The notes under the pieces are model-generated. The model was not told the origin of the DNA. It was given only the letters and a program-made list of their open reading frames with translations, and did not search any database. From Lachnoclostridium sp. An76 (lineage in GTDB: Bacteria; Bacillota; Clostridia; Lachnospirales; Lachnospiraceae), in contig NZ_NFHL01000006.1 in NCBI RefSeq assembly GCF_002161355.1, positions 1 through 64,000 on the forward strand: a stretch of DNA of 64,000 nucleotides, read 5' to 3'. Position 1 is the stretch's first letter. Every line of letters begins with the position of its first letter. A program made the translations under genes and the position numbers. Below are positions 16,046-25,091 of the stretch, in pieces.

Positions 16046-18022
16046 TTACTCCGCCAAAGTCTCCCATCTTTCGTACAGTTCTTCCAGCTTTTCTTCATTC
16101 GCAGCCCGTTCAGACGCCAGCTCCTGGCATTTGACGGAGTTGGAGTAAACTTCTTCCAGAGTCAGTTCGTGGTCGATGGCCGCATTCCGTTCTTCCAACC
16201 GGGAGATCTCTTCCTCCGTCTTTTTCAGGTCGTTTTTCCGCTTCCGTTCTTTTGCCTGCTGTTCTTTCTGTTCCTGCCAGCTCAGCGCAGACGGCTTGGA
16301 AGAAGCGGAAGCAGAAGGCTGGACAGTGCTTTCGGAGACATTCGCTGATGAAGCCGCGCCATTCCTGTAATTTCCCGGATCCCCGGAAGCCGGAGCAGAT
16401 GCATAAGCTCTGGTCAGCTCTTCTTTTTTCTCCAGATAGTAGTCATAGTTCCCAATATAATTTACAAAGGTCCGGTTCACCAGTTCCAGTATGCGCGTGG
16501 CAGTCTGGTTGATAAAGTAGCGGTCATGGGACACATAGAGTACTGTGCCGCTGTAATTGTTGAGCGCTTCTTCCAGGATCTCCTTTGAGGCGATATCCAG
16601 ATGGTTGGTGGGCTCGTCCAGTATGAGGAAGTTCGCCTCTGAGAGCATGAGCTTTGCCAGGGATACGCGCCCCTTTTCCCCGCCGCTCAGGGTGGAGATC
16701 ACCTGGAACACCTCGTCTCCTGTGAACTGAAAGGCAGCGAGCGTGTTGCGGATCTGGGTATTGTTGAGCGTCGGATAGTCGTCAGAGATCTCATCGAAGA
16801 TCGTCTTGTTGTCGTGGAGTACGTGGTGCTCCTGGTCATAGTATCCGATCTGTACTTTGGCTCCAAGGGTAAAGGAACCGGCGTCCGCCTTCTGCACCTG
16901 ATTGAGGATCTTAAGGAGAGTGGTCTTTCCTGTGCCGTTATCGCCAATGATCGCGACATGTTCCCCTCGTTTGATCTCAAAGCTGACATCCTGAAAGAGG
17001 ACCTGGCTGTCAAACTGTTTGGAGAGCCCTTCCACTGAGAGAACGTCATTCCCGCTGATGCAGGACGGCTCTAAAGTAAAGTGCATCTCCCTGGGTTCAT
17101 CCATGGGCTTTTCAACAGGGGTCATCTTTTCCAGCATTTTTTCACGGCTCTCCGCGCGGCGGATGGATTTTTCACGGTTAAAGGAGCGGAGCTTTTCGAT
17201 GACTGCCTGCTGGTGACGGATCTCCCTCTGTTGGTTTAAGTATTCTTTGAGACGGGCGTCGCGGATCTGCTGCTTTTTCTCGGAATAAGCCTGGTAATTG
17301 CCCAGGTACATCCGGATTTCTCCGTTTTCGATCTCAACGACCTTTGTCACGACCCGGTTCAGGAAGAAGCGGTCGTGGGATACGATGAATACGGCGCCCG
17401 GATAATTGATGAGAAAGGTCTCGAGCCAGGCGATGGAATTCAAGTCCAGATGGTTGGTGGGCTCGTCCAGGAGCAGGATGTCCGGGGTTGTCAGGAGCAG
17501 TTTTCCCAGAGCTACCCGTGTTTTCTGTCCCCCGGAGAGGGTGTCTGTCTTTTTGGAGAATTCCTCTTCTGTAAATCCAAGCCCTTTCAATACGCCTGTG
17601 ATCTCACTCTCACAGGCGTATCCGTTCCGCGATTCAAATTCTGACTGAAGGCGGTTGTATGTTTCCAGCCTGCTTTCCAGGGCGTCCCCGGACAGGCTTT
17701 TTAATTCCTGCTCAATGGCGCGCAGGCGCTGCTCCATCTCCAGGATGTCCGCTTTGGCGCTGCGGAGCTCCTCGTATATCGTCCCGTGGGGGATGAGATC
17801 CTGGTGCTGGGCGAGATAGCCGATCGTCTTTCCCTTAGCCAGGGTGATGTCCCCGCCGTCTGTCGGCTCTTCGTTCATGATCATTTTTAATATTGTAGAT
17901 TTCCCGGCTCCGTTCACACCTACCAGAGCGGCTTTTTCTCTCTCCTCGATGTGGAAAGAACCGTTCTGTACGATGATGCGGTCGCCGAAAGATTTGCTGA
18001 TATTATGGCATGCGAGTATCAT
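16046..18022 (-). CDS. ABC-F family ATPase (translation factor type, YdiF-like)
   Basis: A 658-residue soluble protein with two nucleotide-binding domains and no membrane segments. Walker A motifs are GVNGAGKST and GDNGTGKTT; ABC signatures are LSGGQKTRVALGKLL and LSGGEKGRVSLAKLML; Walker B regions are ILLLDEPTNHLD and FLILDEPTNHLD. A charged linker between them and a C-terminal coiled-coil tail (about residues 570-655) complete the ABC-F plan. Members act on the ribosome, some giving antibiotic resistance; the N-terminus MILACHNISKSFGDRIIV suggests the housekeeping YdiF type. GGAGGAG precedes the start. Antibiotic resistance is not indicated by sequence alone. Confidence 0.92.
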   Translation of the reverse strand: MILACHNISKSFGDRIIVQNGSFHIEEREKAALVGVNGAGKSTILKMIMNEEPTDGGDITLAKGKTIGYLAQHQDLIPHGTIYEELRSAKADILEMEQRLRAIEQELKSLSGDALESRLETYNRLQSEFESRNGYACESEITGVLKGLGFTEEEFSKKTDTLSGGQKTRVALGKLLLTTPDILLLDEPTNHLDLNSIAWLETFLINYPGAVFIVSHDRFFLNRVVTKVVEIENGEIRMYLGNYQAYSEKKQQIRDARLKEYLNQQREIRHQQAVIEKLRSFNREKSIRRAESREKMLEKMTPVEKPMDEPREMHFTLEPSCISGNDVLSVEGLSKQFDSQVLFQDVSFEIKRGEHVAIIGDNGTGKTTLLKILNQVQKADAGSFTLGAKVQIGYYDQEHHVLHDNKTIFDEISDDYPTLNNTQIRNTLAAFQFTGDEVFQVISTLSGGEKGRVSLAKLMLSEANFLILDEPTNHLDIASKEILEEALNNYSGTVLYVSHDRYFINQTATRILELVNRTFVNYIGNYDYYLEKKEELTRAYASAPASGDPGNYRNGAASSANVSESTVQPSASASSKPSALSWQEQKEQQAKERKRKNDLKKTEEEISRLEERNAAIDHELTLEEVYSNSVKCQELASERAANEEKLEELYERWETLAE

Positions 18023-18109
18023 ATCGGTACTCCTCCTCTCAGATAACCATTATAACGGAATCCCGCTAAAATACAAGGAAATAAACAGTAGGGTCAGAAA
18101 AAGTAAAAA

Positions 18110-18138
18110 TTGACATAATATTAACTATTTTATATAAT
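18110..18138 (+). promoter_or_regulatory. Promoter of rex
   Basis: TTGACA (18110-18115), 17 bases, TATAAT (18133-18138). Transcription should start near 18145, which excludes the GTG at 18147 as a usable start codon of rex. Confidence 0.8.
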
Positions 18139-18203
18139 AAACCATAGTGAAAAAAGCGGGCGGCACTATGTTTTCAGGAGCCGGCCGATGGAAGGTGATA
18201 GAA

Positions 18204-18848
18204 TTGGAACACAGAAAAATATCCAGAGCAGTGATCTCAAGGCTGCCCCGGTACTACCGTTATCTGGGAGATCTTCTGGAAGCGGGCGTGGAGAGGATCT
18301 CCTCGAATGACCTGAGCAAGAAGATGCATGTGACAGCGTCCCAGATCCGGCAGGACCTGAATAATTTCGGGGGATTCGGACAGCAGGGGTACGGGTACAA
18401 TGTAAAGTACCTGTATACAGAGATCGGGAAGATCCTGGGGCTGGATAAGACGCATGATTTCATTATCATCGGCGCCGGAAATCTCGGACAGGCGCTGGCA
18501 AATTACGCATCCTTCGAGAGGAGTGGATTTGTGCTGAAGAGCCTGTTTGATGTGAATCCCCGTCTGGAAGGGATGACTATCCGGGGGATCCGGGTGAGGA
18601 TGATGGATGAGCTGGTGGATTTCCTCCAGAATAATGAGATCGAGATCGCGGCGCTTACGATCCCGAAATCAAAGGCAGTGGAAGTAGCGGATATCCTGAT
18701 CGCAAACGGGATCAAGGCGATATGGAATTTCGCCCACACAGACCTGACGCTTCCGAAGGATGTGATCGTGGAGAGCGTGCATCTCTCGGACAGCCTGATG
18801 AAGCTGTCCTACAATATCAGCCAGCGTGAGTCAGGAAGAAAAAAATAA
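18204..18848 (+). CDS. rex: Redox-sensing transcriptional repressor Rex
   Basis: Rex represses fermentation and NADH-reoxidation genes when the NADH/NAD+ ratio is low. The N-terminal winged helix (SRLPRYYRYLGDLLEAG, then TASQIRQDLNNFGGFGQQG) is followed by a Rossmann domain (FIIIGAGNLGQALANYASF) and a C-terminal helix. I chose a TTG start at 18204, giving 214 residues like characterised Rex proteins, because GGAAGG lies eight bases upstream. The upstream in-frame GTG (18147) and ATG (18168) lie at or right after the predicted transcription start and lack ribosome binding sites. A GC-rich hairpin (about 18861-18881) follows the stop. Confidence 0.93.
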   Translation: MEHRKISRAVISRLPRYYRYLGDLLEAGVERISSNDLSKKMHVTASQIRQDLNNFGGFGQQGYGYNVKYLYTEIGKILGLDKTHDFIIIGAGNLGQALANYASFERSGFVLKSLFDVNPRLEGMTIRGIRVRMMDELVDFLQNNEIEIAALTIPKSKAVEVADILIANGIKAIWNFAHTDLTLPKDVIVESVHLSDSLMKLSYNISQRESGRKK

Positions 18849-18961
18849 AGATCGACGACACAGCCCCGCAGCCAGCTGCGGGGTATGTTTCATAATGAGG
18901 GCAGTATAATAACTGCGAAACGATGTACCAGGATATGAGTCCAGAAAGGAAGGTGGAGAAG

Positions 18962-20464
18962 ATGAGGTATCTGCCGGACGGTGTCCAGATGAAAGCTGCT
19001 GACACATATACGATAAAGGAACTGGGAGTGCCATCCCTTGTGCTGATGGAGCGGGCGGCGCTTAAAGTTGTGGAAGCGATGCATGAGAGAAAGGTCGATA
19101 CTTCCCGGACGCTCGTGGTCTGTGGGAGCGGAAATAACGGAGGGGACGGGTTTGCTGTGGCGCGTCTCCTGCAAGAAGAGGGGATGCATGCGGAGGTTCT
19201 CTTCGCAGGAAAAGAAACCTCTCTGAGTCAAGAGTGCGCTCTCCAGAAAAAGATCGCGGAGCACATGGGCATCCGGGTATTCACTGAAATTCCGCAGGAA
19301 GAATATACTGTTATAATAGATGCGGTGTTTGGTGTGGGGTTAAGCAGGGAGATCTCAGGGAAATACTGTGAAATTATCCATTGGATGAACCGTCAGGACT
19401 GCCGTAAGGTGGCAGTGGATATCCCCTCCGGAGTATGCGCCCGGACAGGTCAGATACTGGGGACGGCGTTCCGCGCGGACCTGACAGTCTCTATGGCATG
19501 CGTGAAAGCGGGATGCGAATTATTCCCCGGGAAAACGTATGCAGGTGAGACGGTGGCTGCCCCCATCGGGATCAGCACGGATTTTTTCCGCAGAGATCCG
19601 GGAGTATGCTTTACTTACGACAGGAAGGATATTCCAGCTCTGCTCCCGCCGCGGAAGGCGGATTCCCATAAGGGCAGCTACGGCAGAGTCCTCATGGTCA
19701 CGGGGAGCCGGGGGATGGCAGGAGCCTGTTATCTGTCCGCAAGGGCGGCTTATGCTGTGGGAGCCGGACTGGTGCAGGTCTACACAGCCGAGGAAAACCG
19801 GACTGTGATCCAGCAGCTCCTCCCGGAAGCGATCGTATCGTGTTACACCGGGTATGACCCGGAGCAGCTTTCCGGCCTGCTGAAATGGGCGGATACTGTG
19901 TGCATCGGATGCGGGCTGGGCACGGGGGAGATTTCTGAAAAGATACTCCTCCATACGCTGAGAGAAGCGGATGCCCCGTGTATCGTTGACGCGGACGGCC
20001 TGAATCTCTTAAGCAGGCACATGGACGTATTGAGAGAAAGCAGGATCCCCCTTGTTTTGACGCCCCATATGAAAGAAATGTCCCGGCTGACTGGGCGGGA
20101 CATTGCAGAACTGGCGGCGGACCGGCTGGAGACCGTCCGGGAGTTCACAGAGGAATACCCGGCTGTGTGCGTGCTCAAAGACAGCCGGACTGCAGTGGCG
20201 CAGAAGGGGAAGCCGCCATTCCTGAACCTTGCGGGGAACAGTGCCATGGCAAAGGCAGGGTCAGGGGATGTGCTCGCGGGGGTGATCACAGGGCTCACAG
20301 CGCAGGGAATGGACGCGTTTGACAGTGCGTGCCTGGGAGTATTCCTCCATGCATGCGGGGGAGATGAAGCGCGCGGCGCAAAAGGGGCATACAGTGTGCT
20401 CGCGGGAGACCTTATCGCTGGGATAGAAAATGTATTGCGCAAACAGGACAGAGGAGAAGAATAG
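18962..20464 (+). CDS. nnr: Bifunctional NAD(P)H-hydrate epimerase / ADP-dependent dehydratase
   Basis: Repairs hydrated NAD(P)H. The N-terminal YjeF_N epimerase domain (about 1-210) shows VVCGSGNNGGDGFAVARLL and AVDIPSGVCARTG. The C-terminal carbohydrate-kinase-like dehydratase domain (about 225-495) shows GSYGRVLMVTGSRGMAGA, VLTPHMKEMSRLTG and NSAMAKAGSGDVLAGVITGL. The ATG at 18962 (MRYLPDGVQMKAAD) has a purine-rich GGTGGAG upstream and fits the family N-terminus. The alr start codon is only three bases after the stop, so the genes form an operon, an arrangement common in Firmicutes (nnr-alr-mazF). Confidence 0.93.
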   Translation: MRYLPDGVQMKAADTYTIKELGVPSLVLMERAALKVVEAMHERKVDTSRTLVVCGSGNNGGDGFAVARLLQEEGMHAEVLFAGKETSLSQECALQKKIAEHMGIRVFTEIPQEEYTVIIDAVFGVGLSREISGKYCEIIHWMNRQDCRKVAVDIPSGVCARTGQILGTAFRADLTVSMACVKAGCELFPGKTYAGETVAAPIGISTDFFRRDPGVCFTYDRKDIPALLPPRKADSHKGSYGRVLMVTGSRGMAGACYLSARAAYAVGAGLVQVYTAEENRTVIQQLLPEAIVSCYTGYDPEQLSGLLKWADTVCIGCGLGTGEISEKILLHTLREADAPCIVDADGLNLLSRHMDVLRESRIPLVLTPHMKEMSRLTGRDIAELAADRLETVREFTEEYPAVCVLKDSRTAVAQKGKPPFLNLAGNSAMAKAGSGDVLAGVITGLTAQGMDAFDSACLGVFLHACGGDEARGAKGAYSVLAGDLIAGIENVLRKQDRGEE

Positions 20465-20467
20465 ACA

Positions 20468-21619
20468 ATGAAGCAGCATAACAGGGTATATGCAAAGATC
20501 GATCTTGACGCGATTTTATATAATATGGAACAGATGAAAAAGAGGATCGGAGGGGACGCCCGCCTGATCGCGGTCGTGAAGACAGACGGATACGGACACG
20601 GAGCTGTGCCCATCGCCCGGATGTTTGAAAAAGTACCGTATATATGGGGCTATGCGGTGGCATGCCTTGATGAAGGGATCCAGCTCAGGAAGTCCGGCGC
20701 GGAGAAACCGATCCTTGTGCTCGGGTGTGTGTTCCCTGATGAATATGAAGACATGATCCGGTATGATATCCGCGCGGCGGTCTATACGGAAGAGATGGCC
20801 CGCGGGATGTCAGAGGAGGCGGTCAGGCAGGGGAAGACTGCGTATTTCCACATCAAGATCGACACAGGGATGGGAAGGATCGGCTTCCCGGTAAATGAGG
20901 AGAGCGCAGAGACAGTGGAGAGGATCAGCCATCTTCCGAATGTATGCCTGGAAGGGATGTTTACCCATTTTTCCAAAGCGGATGAAAGGGATAAGACCTA
21001 TACCCTGGAGCAGCACAGGAAATTCATGTGGATGAAAGAGCAGATGGAGAGACGAAATGTCAGGATCCGCTACTATGACTGTGACAACAGCGCGGGGATC
21101 ATCGATTTCCCGGATATGAAGCATGACCTGGCAAGAGCGGGGATCTCTACCTATGGGATGTACCCTTCGGATGAGGTAGACAAAGAGGCGGTAGACTTAA
21201 AGCCCGCGCTTTCCCTCATCAGCCATGTGACTTATGTAAAGGACGTCGAGCCGGGGACTGCCATCAGCTACGGCGGCACTTTTGTGGCGGAAAAGAAGAT
21301 GCGGGTCGCTACCATCCCGGTAGGGTACGGTGACGGGTACCCCCGGTCACTGTCGAATAAGGGCTCTGTCCTCATCCACGGGAAGCGGGCAGGGATCCTC
21401 GGAAGAGTGTGCATGGATCAGTTCATGGTGGATGTGACCGAGATCCCGGAGACCAGGTTCATGGACCAGGCAGTCCTTGTCGGAGAGGACGGGGATGACA
21501 GGATCACAGTCGAAGAGCTCGCGGAACTGAGCGGAAGGTTTAACTACGAGTTCGTCTGCTGCCTGGGCAAGAGGATCCCACGCGTGTACGTGAAGGACGG
21601 CAGGATCACGGAAGACTGA
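20468..21619 (+). CDS. alr: Alanine racemase
   Basis: PLP-dependent interconversion of L- and D-alanine for peptidoglycan. The PLP-lysine motif AVVKTDGYGHGA lies at residues about 35-46; the second catalytic region is at SYGGTFVAEKKMRVATIPVGYGDG-type sequence around residues 260-285 (short segments ISYGGTF and VGYGDGYPR), and RVCMDQFMVDV is also conserved. At 383 residues it has normal length. GAGGAGA precedes the ATG by eight bases, within the tail of nnr. A mazF-type gene follows 140 bases downstream, as in Bacillus, but the intervening antitoxin gene is absent. Confidence 0.96.
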   Translation: MKQHNRVYAKIDLDAILYNMEQMKKRIGGDARLIAVVKTDGYGHGAVPIARMFEKVPYIWGYAVACLDEGIQLRKSGAEKPILVLGCVFPDEYEDMIRYDIRAAVYTEEMARGMSEEAVRQGKTAYFHIKIDTGMGRIGFPVNEESAETVERISHLPNVCLEGMFTHFSKADERDKTYTLEQHRKFMWMKEQMERRNVRIRYYDCDNSAGIIDFPDMKHDLARAGISTYGMYPSDEVDKEAVDLKPALSLISHVTYVKDVEPGTAISYGGTFVAEKKMRVATIPVGYGDGYPRSLSNKGSVLIHGKRAGILGRVCMDQFMVDVTEIPETRFMDQAVLVGEDGDDRITVEELAELSGRFNYEFVCCLGKRIPRVYVKDGRITED

Positions 21620-21763
21620 GCTCGAGACCGGGGGGCAGGGGCAAAGACCGGTATCCGCAGGAATACATCCGATGAAACGGGGAATACTGAAGTATGCGGC
21701 ATGCAGGACCATATATGCATGCAGGAGCGTATAAGTATGTGGATCGGAGTGTGAAACGGATTG

Positions 21764-22108
21764 ATGATCAGACGCGGAGATATATATTATGCCGATTTAA
21801 GCCCCGTGGTGGGATCAGAGCAGGGCGGGATACGTCCGGTCCTGGTCATCCAGAATAATGTGGGAAACAGACACAGCCCGACTGTGATCTGTGCGGCGAT
21901 CACTTCAAAGATGAATAAGGCGAAGCTGCCGACCCATATTGAGATCAGTACGAGGGATTACAAGATCGTGAAGAATTCTGTGATCCTTCTGGAACAGATA
22001 CGGACCATCGACAAACAGCGGCTTAAAGAGTATGTGTGCCATATTGACGGCGGGATGATGAGGAAGGTGGATCAGGCCATCAGGATCAGCCTGGAGCTTC
22101 CTACATAG
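21764..22108 (+). CDS. MazF/EndoA-type mRNA interferase, apparently without an antitoxin
   Basis: A 114-residue PemK/MazF-fold protein ([63 protein letters not shown]), matching EndoA of Bacillus in length and motifs; it cleaves mRNA at short sequences. The known partner gene (MazE-like) usually lies between alr and this gene. Here the 144-base gap holds only a 20-codon frame (from 21673) with no resemblance. A TTG three bases before the ATG could be the start. An antitoxin encoded elsewhere cannot be excluded. Confidence 0.93.
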   Translation: MIRRGDIYYADLSPVVGSEQGGIRPVLVIQNNVGNRHSPTVICAAITSKMNKAKLPTHIEISTRDYKIVKNSVILLEQIRTIDKQRLKEYVCHIDGGMMRKVDQAIRISLELPT

Positions 22109-22223
22109 CCGTATGCCAGCAGCTGTACACTGTATGTCCGATTTTGCTCTGTATTCCTGTTTTGCAATCTGTTTTACAGAGGTTTACAGAGCTTTACGGA
22201 TCTGTTTTACAGCGGATGCCTGC

Positions 22224-22252
22224 TTTACAGGAGACGAAAAGAGTGATAGAAT
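22224..22252 (+). promoter_or_regulatory. Promoter of the yebC transcript
   Basis: TTTACA (22224-22229), 17 bases, TAGAAT (22247-22252). The -35 is the last of four or five TTTACAG-like repeats between 22171 and 22230, which could be fortuitous or a regulator's site. Confidence 0.5.
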
Positions 22253-22302
22253 TGTAAGGCAAAATGTGAGAAAAGTACAGATAGAAGAGGAGAATCCAGA
22301 AT

Positions 22303-23034
22303 ATGTCAGGACATTCAAAATTTGCCAATATCAAACATAAGAAAGAGAAAAACGATGCGGCAAAGGGAAAGATATTTACAAAGATCGGACGTGAGCTCGC
22401 AGTCGCGGTAAAAGAGGGCGGCGGCGCTGACCCGGCGAACAACAGCAGGCTCCGCGACGTGATCGCCAAGGCGAAATCCAATAATATGCCGAACGACACG
22501 ATCGAGAGAAATATCAAAAAAGCAGCAGGAGAGGGTTCCGCTGACAATTACGAGCACATTACATATGAGGGATACGGGCCGAACGGTACGGCGATCATCG
22601 TAAAGACGCTGACAGATAATAAGAACAGGACTGCTTCCAATGTAAGGAATGCATTCACAAAGGGAAGTGGAAATGTAGGTACGCCGGGATGTGTGTCCTT
22701 TATGTTTGACGAGAAGGGCCAGATCTTTGTCGCAAAAGAAGACTGCGATATGGATGCGGATGAGCTGATGATGCTGGCGCTGGACGCGGGAGCTGAGGAC
22801 TTTGCGGAGGATGAAGAGAGCTACGAGATCCTGACAGACCCGGCAGCGTTCAGTGATGTCAGGCTGAAGCTGGAAGAGGCAGGGATCGCGATGGCAGAGG
22901 CAGAGGTGACCATGATCCCTCAGACTTATGTGGAACTGACGGATGAGGAGGATATCAAGAATATCCAGAAGACGCTGGATCTGCTGGAAGAGGATGATGA
23001 TGTCCAGGATGTTTATCACAACTGGAACGAATAA
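22303..23034 (+). CDS. yebC: YebC/PmpR family protein
   Basis: A 243-residue member of the YebC/TACO1 family, starting [23 protein letters not shown], with the family core [20 protein letters not shown] and [23 protein letters not shown]. Members have been described as transcriptional regulators and, more recently, as helping ribosomes translate proline-rich stretches. AGAGGAGA precedes the ATG. The next gene starts 13 bases after the stop, so yebC, the CFI-box protein and metY form a likely operon. Confidence 0.96.
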   Translation: MSGHSKFANIKHKKEKNDAAKGKIFTKIGRELAVAVKEGGGADPANNSRLRDVIAKAKSNNMPNDTIERNIKKAAGEGSADNYEHITYEGYGPNGTAIIVKTLTDNKNRTASNVRNAFTKGSGNVGTPGCVSFMFDEKGQIFVAKEDCDMDADELMMLALDAGAEDFAEDEESYEILTDPAAFSDVRLKLEEAGIAMAEAEVTMIPQTYVELTDEEDIKNIQKTLDLLEEDDDVQDVYHNWNE

Positions 23035-23046
23035 GAGGGGTGCGGG

Positions 23047-23820
23047 ATGGAGATAAAGAGACTTCAGAAAGAGCTGACAGATCTGTACCGTACGACCATG
23101 GATTATGAATTCAGAAAAGCAACCTATGATAATCGGATGGATTCGCTGAGAAAGATGTATGAAGAGCTGCTCGAAGAGACAGCCGGCATCTGTGACAGGT
23201 CAGAAGAGGCTCTGGAAAGTCTTGCTGCATGTGTCCCTGAATATGTGGCTGGGGATCTTGCTGAACAGCCCTCCAAACGCAGGAAAGAGCTCAGGAGCCT
23301 GGATCACAAGATGAACATGGTATCTTATTTCCTTCCCCTGATGGGACTGGCTCCTACAGAGAAGGCGAGGCAGCTGACCCAGAGGATGGTTGATATCTGG
23401 AATGAAAAGATGCCGGAATATAAGATCGGATTATCTACTTATGAGGGGATCAGCGGCGGGTTCAGGAAAGGGCTTCTCTGCTATATCACTACTGCTGTCT
23501 GCAGAAGCCTTGGCAAACCGGACGACTGCTATGAGCTGACTGCGCTCAGAAGGTACAGGGATGATTATCTTCTCATGTCAGATGGCGGAAGAAAACTGGT
23601 GGAAGAGTATTATAACATTGCGCCTACGATCGTAAAACGGATCAACAGAGAGAAAAATGCGGATGAGATATACCGCGGCATATGGAACGACTATTTAAGC
23701 CCCTGTATCCGGCTGATCGAAGAGGGCAGGAATGAAGAATGCAGGGATGTATACAGTCAGATGGTAAGAAGGCTGGAGAAAGATTACATGACAGGGCAGC
23801 AGGAAGGAGACGAAAGATGA
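23047..23820 (+). CDS. Uncharacterised protein with a CFI-box-like C-terminal motif
   Basis: A 257-residue soluble protein. The N-terminal half is helical and charged with coiled-coil character. In the second half is a CFI-box-like motif: CYITTAVCRSLGKPDDCYEL followed by LRRYRDDYLL, GGRKLVEEYYNIAP. That pattern (C[FY]I[AT]TA, then E-L-x-x-L-R-x-[FY]-R-D, then Y-Y) is known from diverse bacterial proteins of unknown role. It starts 13 bases after yebC and its stop overlaps the start of metY by an ATGA, so the three are co-translated. I know of no assigned function; the conserved Cys pair invites a thiol or metal role, which is speculation. Confidence 0.75.
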   Translation: MEIKRLQKELTDLYRTTMDYEFRKATYDNRMDSLRKMYEELLEETAGICDRSEEALESLAACVPEYVAGDLAEQPSKRRKELRSLDHKMNMVSYFLPLMGLAPTEKARQLTQRMVDIWNEKMPEYKIGLSTYEGISGGFRKGLLCYITTAVCRSLGKPDDCYELTALRRYRDDYLLMSDGGRKLVEEYYNIAPTIVKRINREKNADEIYRGIWNDYLSPCIRLIEEGRNEECRDVYSQMVRRLEKDYMTGQQEGDER

Positions 23821-25091
23821 GTGATTACAAGATAGAGACAAAATGCATACAGTCAGGTTATGAGCCGGGGAACGGAGAACCGAGGATCGTGCCTATTTAT
23901 CAGAGCACTACGTTCCGCTATACGAGCAGCGAACAGATGGGAAGGCTGTTTGACCTGGAGGAGTCAGGGTATTTCTATACCCGTCTCCAGAATCCCACCA
24001 ATGATGCAGTGGCGGCAAAGATCTGCGACCTGGAAGGCGGTGTGGCCGCGATGCTTACTTCTTCCGGTCAGGCGGCAAATTTTTATGCGGTCATGAACAT
24101 CGCACAGGCAGGTGACCATATTGTATGCGCGTCCGCACTTTACGGCGGCACATATAACCTTTATGCACATACGATCCGCAAGATGGGGGTTGAGGCTACT
24201 TTTGTCGACCCGGACTGCACGGAAGAGGAACTGGAAGCAGCATTCCGTGATAATACAAAAGCAGTGTTCGGCGAGTCGATCGCGAATCCGGCGCTTGTCG
24301 TCCTTGATTTTGAAAAGTTTGCCGCTGCGGCGCACAGACACGGCGTACCGTTTATCGTGGACAATACGTTTGCCACTCCGGTCAACTGCCGTCCGTTCGA
24401 GTGGGGGGCGGATATTGTCACACACTCCACGACAAAATACATGGACGGACATGCAGCCTGCGTAGGAGGCGCGATCGTGGACAGCGGAAACTTTGACTGG
24501 ATGGCGCACGCGGATAAATTTCCGGGCCTGACAAAGCCGGATGAGACTTATCATGGTATTGTCTATGCTGAAAAATTCGGGAAAGGCGCATATATCACGA
24601 AAGCGACTGCACAGCTCATGAGGGATCTGGGCTCGATCCAGTCCCCGCAGAATGCGTTCCTTCTGAATATCGGACTTGAAACTCTTCATCTGAGAGTGCC
24701 GAGACACTGTGAGAATGCTGTAAAGGTGGCACGGTATCTTAAAGGCCACGAAAAGGTGGCATGGGTGAACTGCCCGTCCCTTCCGGGAGATAAGTATTAT
24801 GACCTGGCGCAGAAATATATGCCGAACGGGACATGCGGGGTCATCACCTTCGGCCTCAAAGGCGGAAGAGAAGCCGCTGTAGAGATGATGGATAAGCTGA
24901 AACTGGTTGCCATCGTTACACACGTGGCGGATGCAAGAAGCTGCGTTCTCCATCCGGCAAGCCATACACACCGCCAGATGAACGATCAGGAGCTGCTCGA
25001 GGCAGGCGTGCAGCCGGATCTGATCCGATTCAGCGTAGGGATTGAAAATGTGGAAGACATCATAGCAGATGTGGAGCAGGCCCTGAGGTAA
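23817..25091 (+). CDS. metY: O-acetylhomoserine sulfhydrylase (Cys/Met metabolism PLP enzyme)
   Basis: A 424-residue PLP enzyme of the Cys/Met metabolism family. The substrate-binding N-terminus (PIYQSTTFRYTSSEQMG) and the PLP-lysine motif HSTTKYMDGH are visible, with VDNTFATPVNC before it. Length over 420 and the LPGDKYYDLAQKYMP type region favour O-acetylhomoserine aminocarboxypropyltransferase (homocysteine or methionine formation with sulfide) over methionine gamma-lyase, which is near 400 residues; a lyase role cannot be excluded. The ATG at 23817 overlaps the upstream stop. Directly after the stop codon the palindromic element begins. Confidence 0.88.
   Translation: MSDYKIETKCIQSGYEPGNGEPRIVPIYQSTTFRYTSSEQMGRLFDLEESGYFYTRLQNPTNDAVAAKICDLEGGVAAMLTSSGQAANFYAVMNIAQAGDHIVCASALYGGTYNLYAHTIRKMGVEATFVDPDCTEEELEAAFRDNTKAVFGESIANPALVVLDFEKFAAAAHRHGVPFIVDNTFATPVNCRPFEWGADIVTHSTTKYMDGHAACVGGAIVDSGNFDWMAHADKFPGLTKPDETYHGIVYAEKFGKGAYITKATAQLMRDLGSIQSPQNAFLLNIGLETLHLRVPRHCENAVKVARYLKGHEKVAWVNCPSLPGDKYYDLAQKYMPNGTCGVITFGLKGGREAAVEMMDKLKLVAIVTHVADARSCVLHPASHTHRQMNDQELLEAGVQPDLIRFSVGIENVEDIIADVEQALR

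Noticed and set aside
18110-18203. Rex autoregulatory operator
   Set aside because: No TTGTGAA-TTCACAA-type palindrome is seen in the rex promoter.
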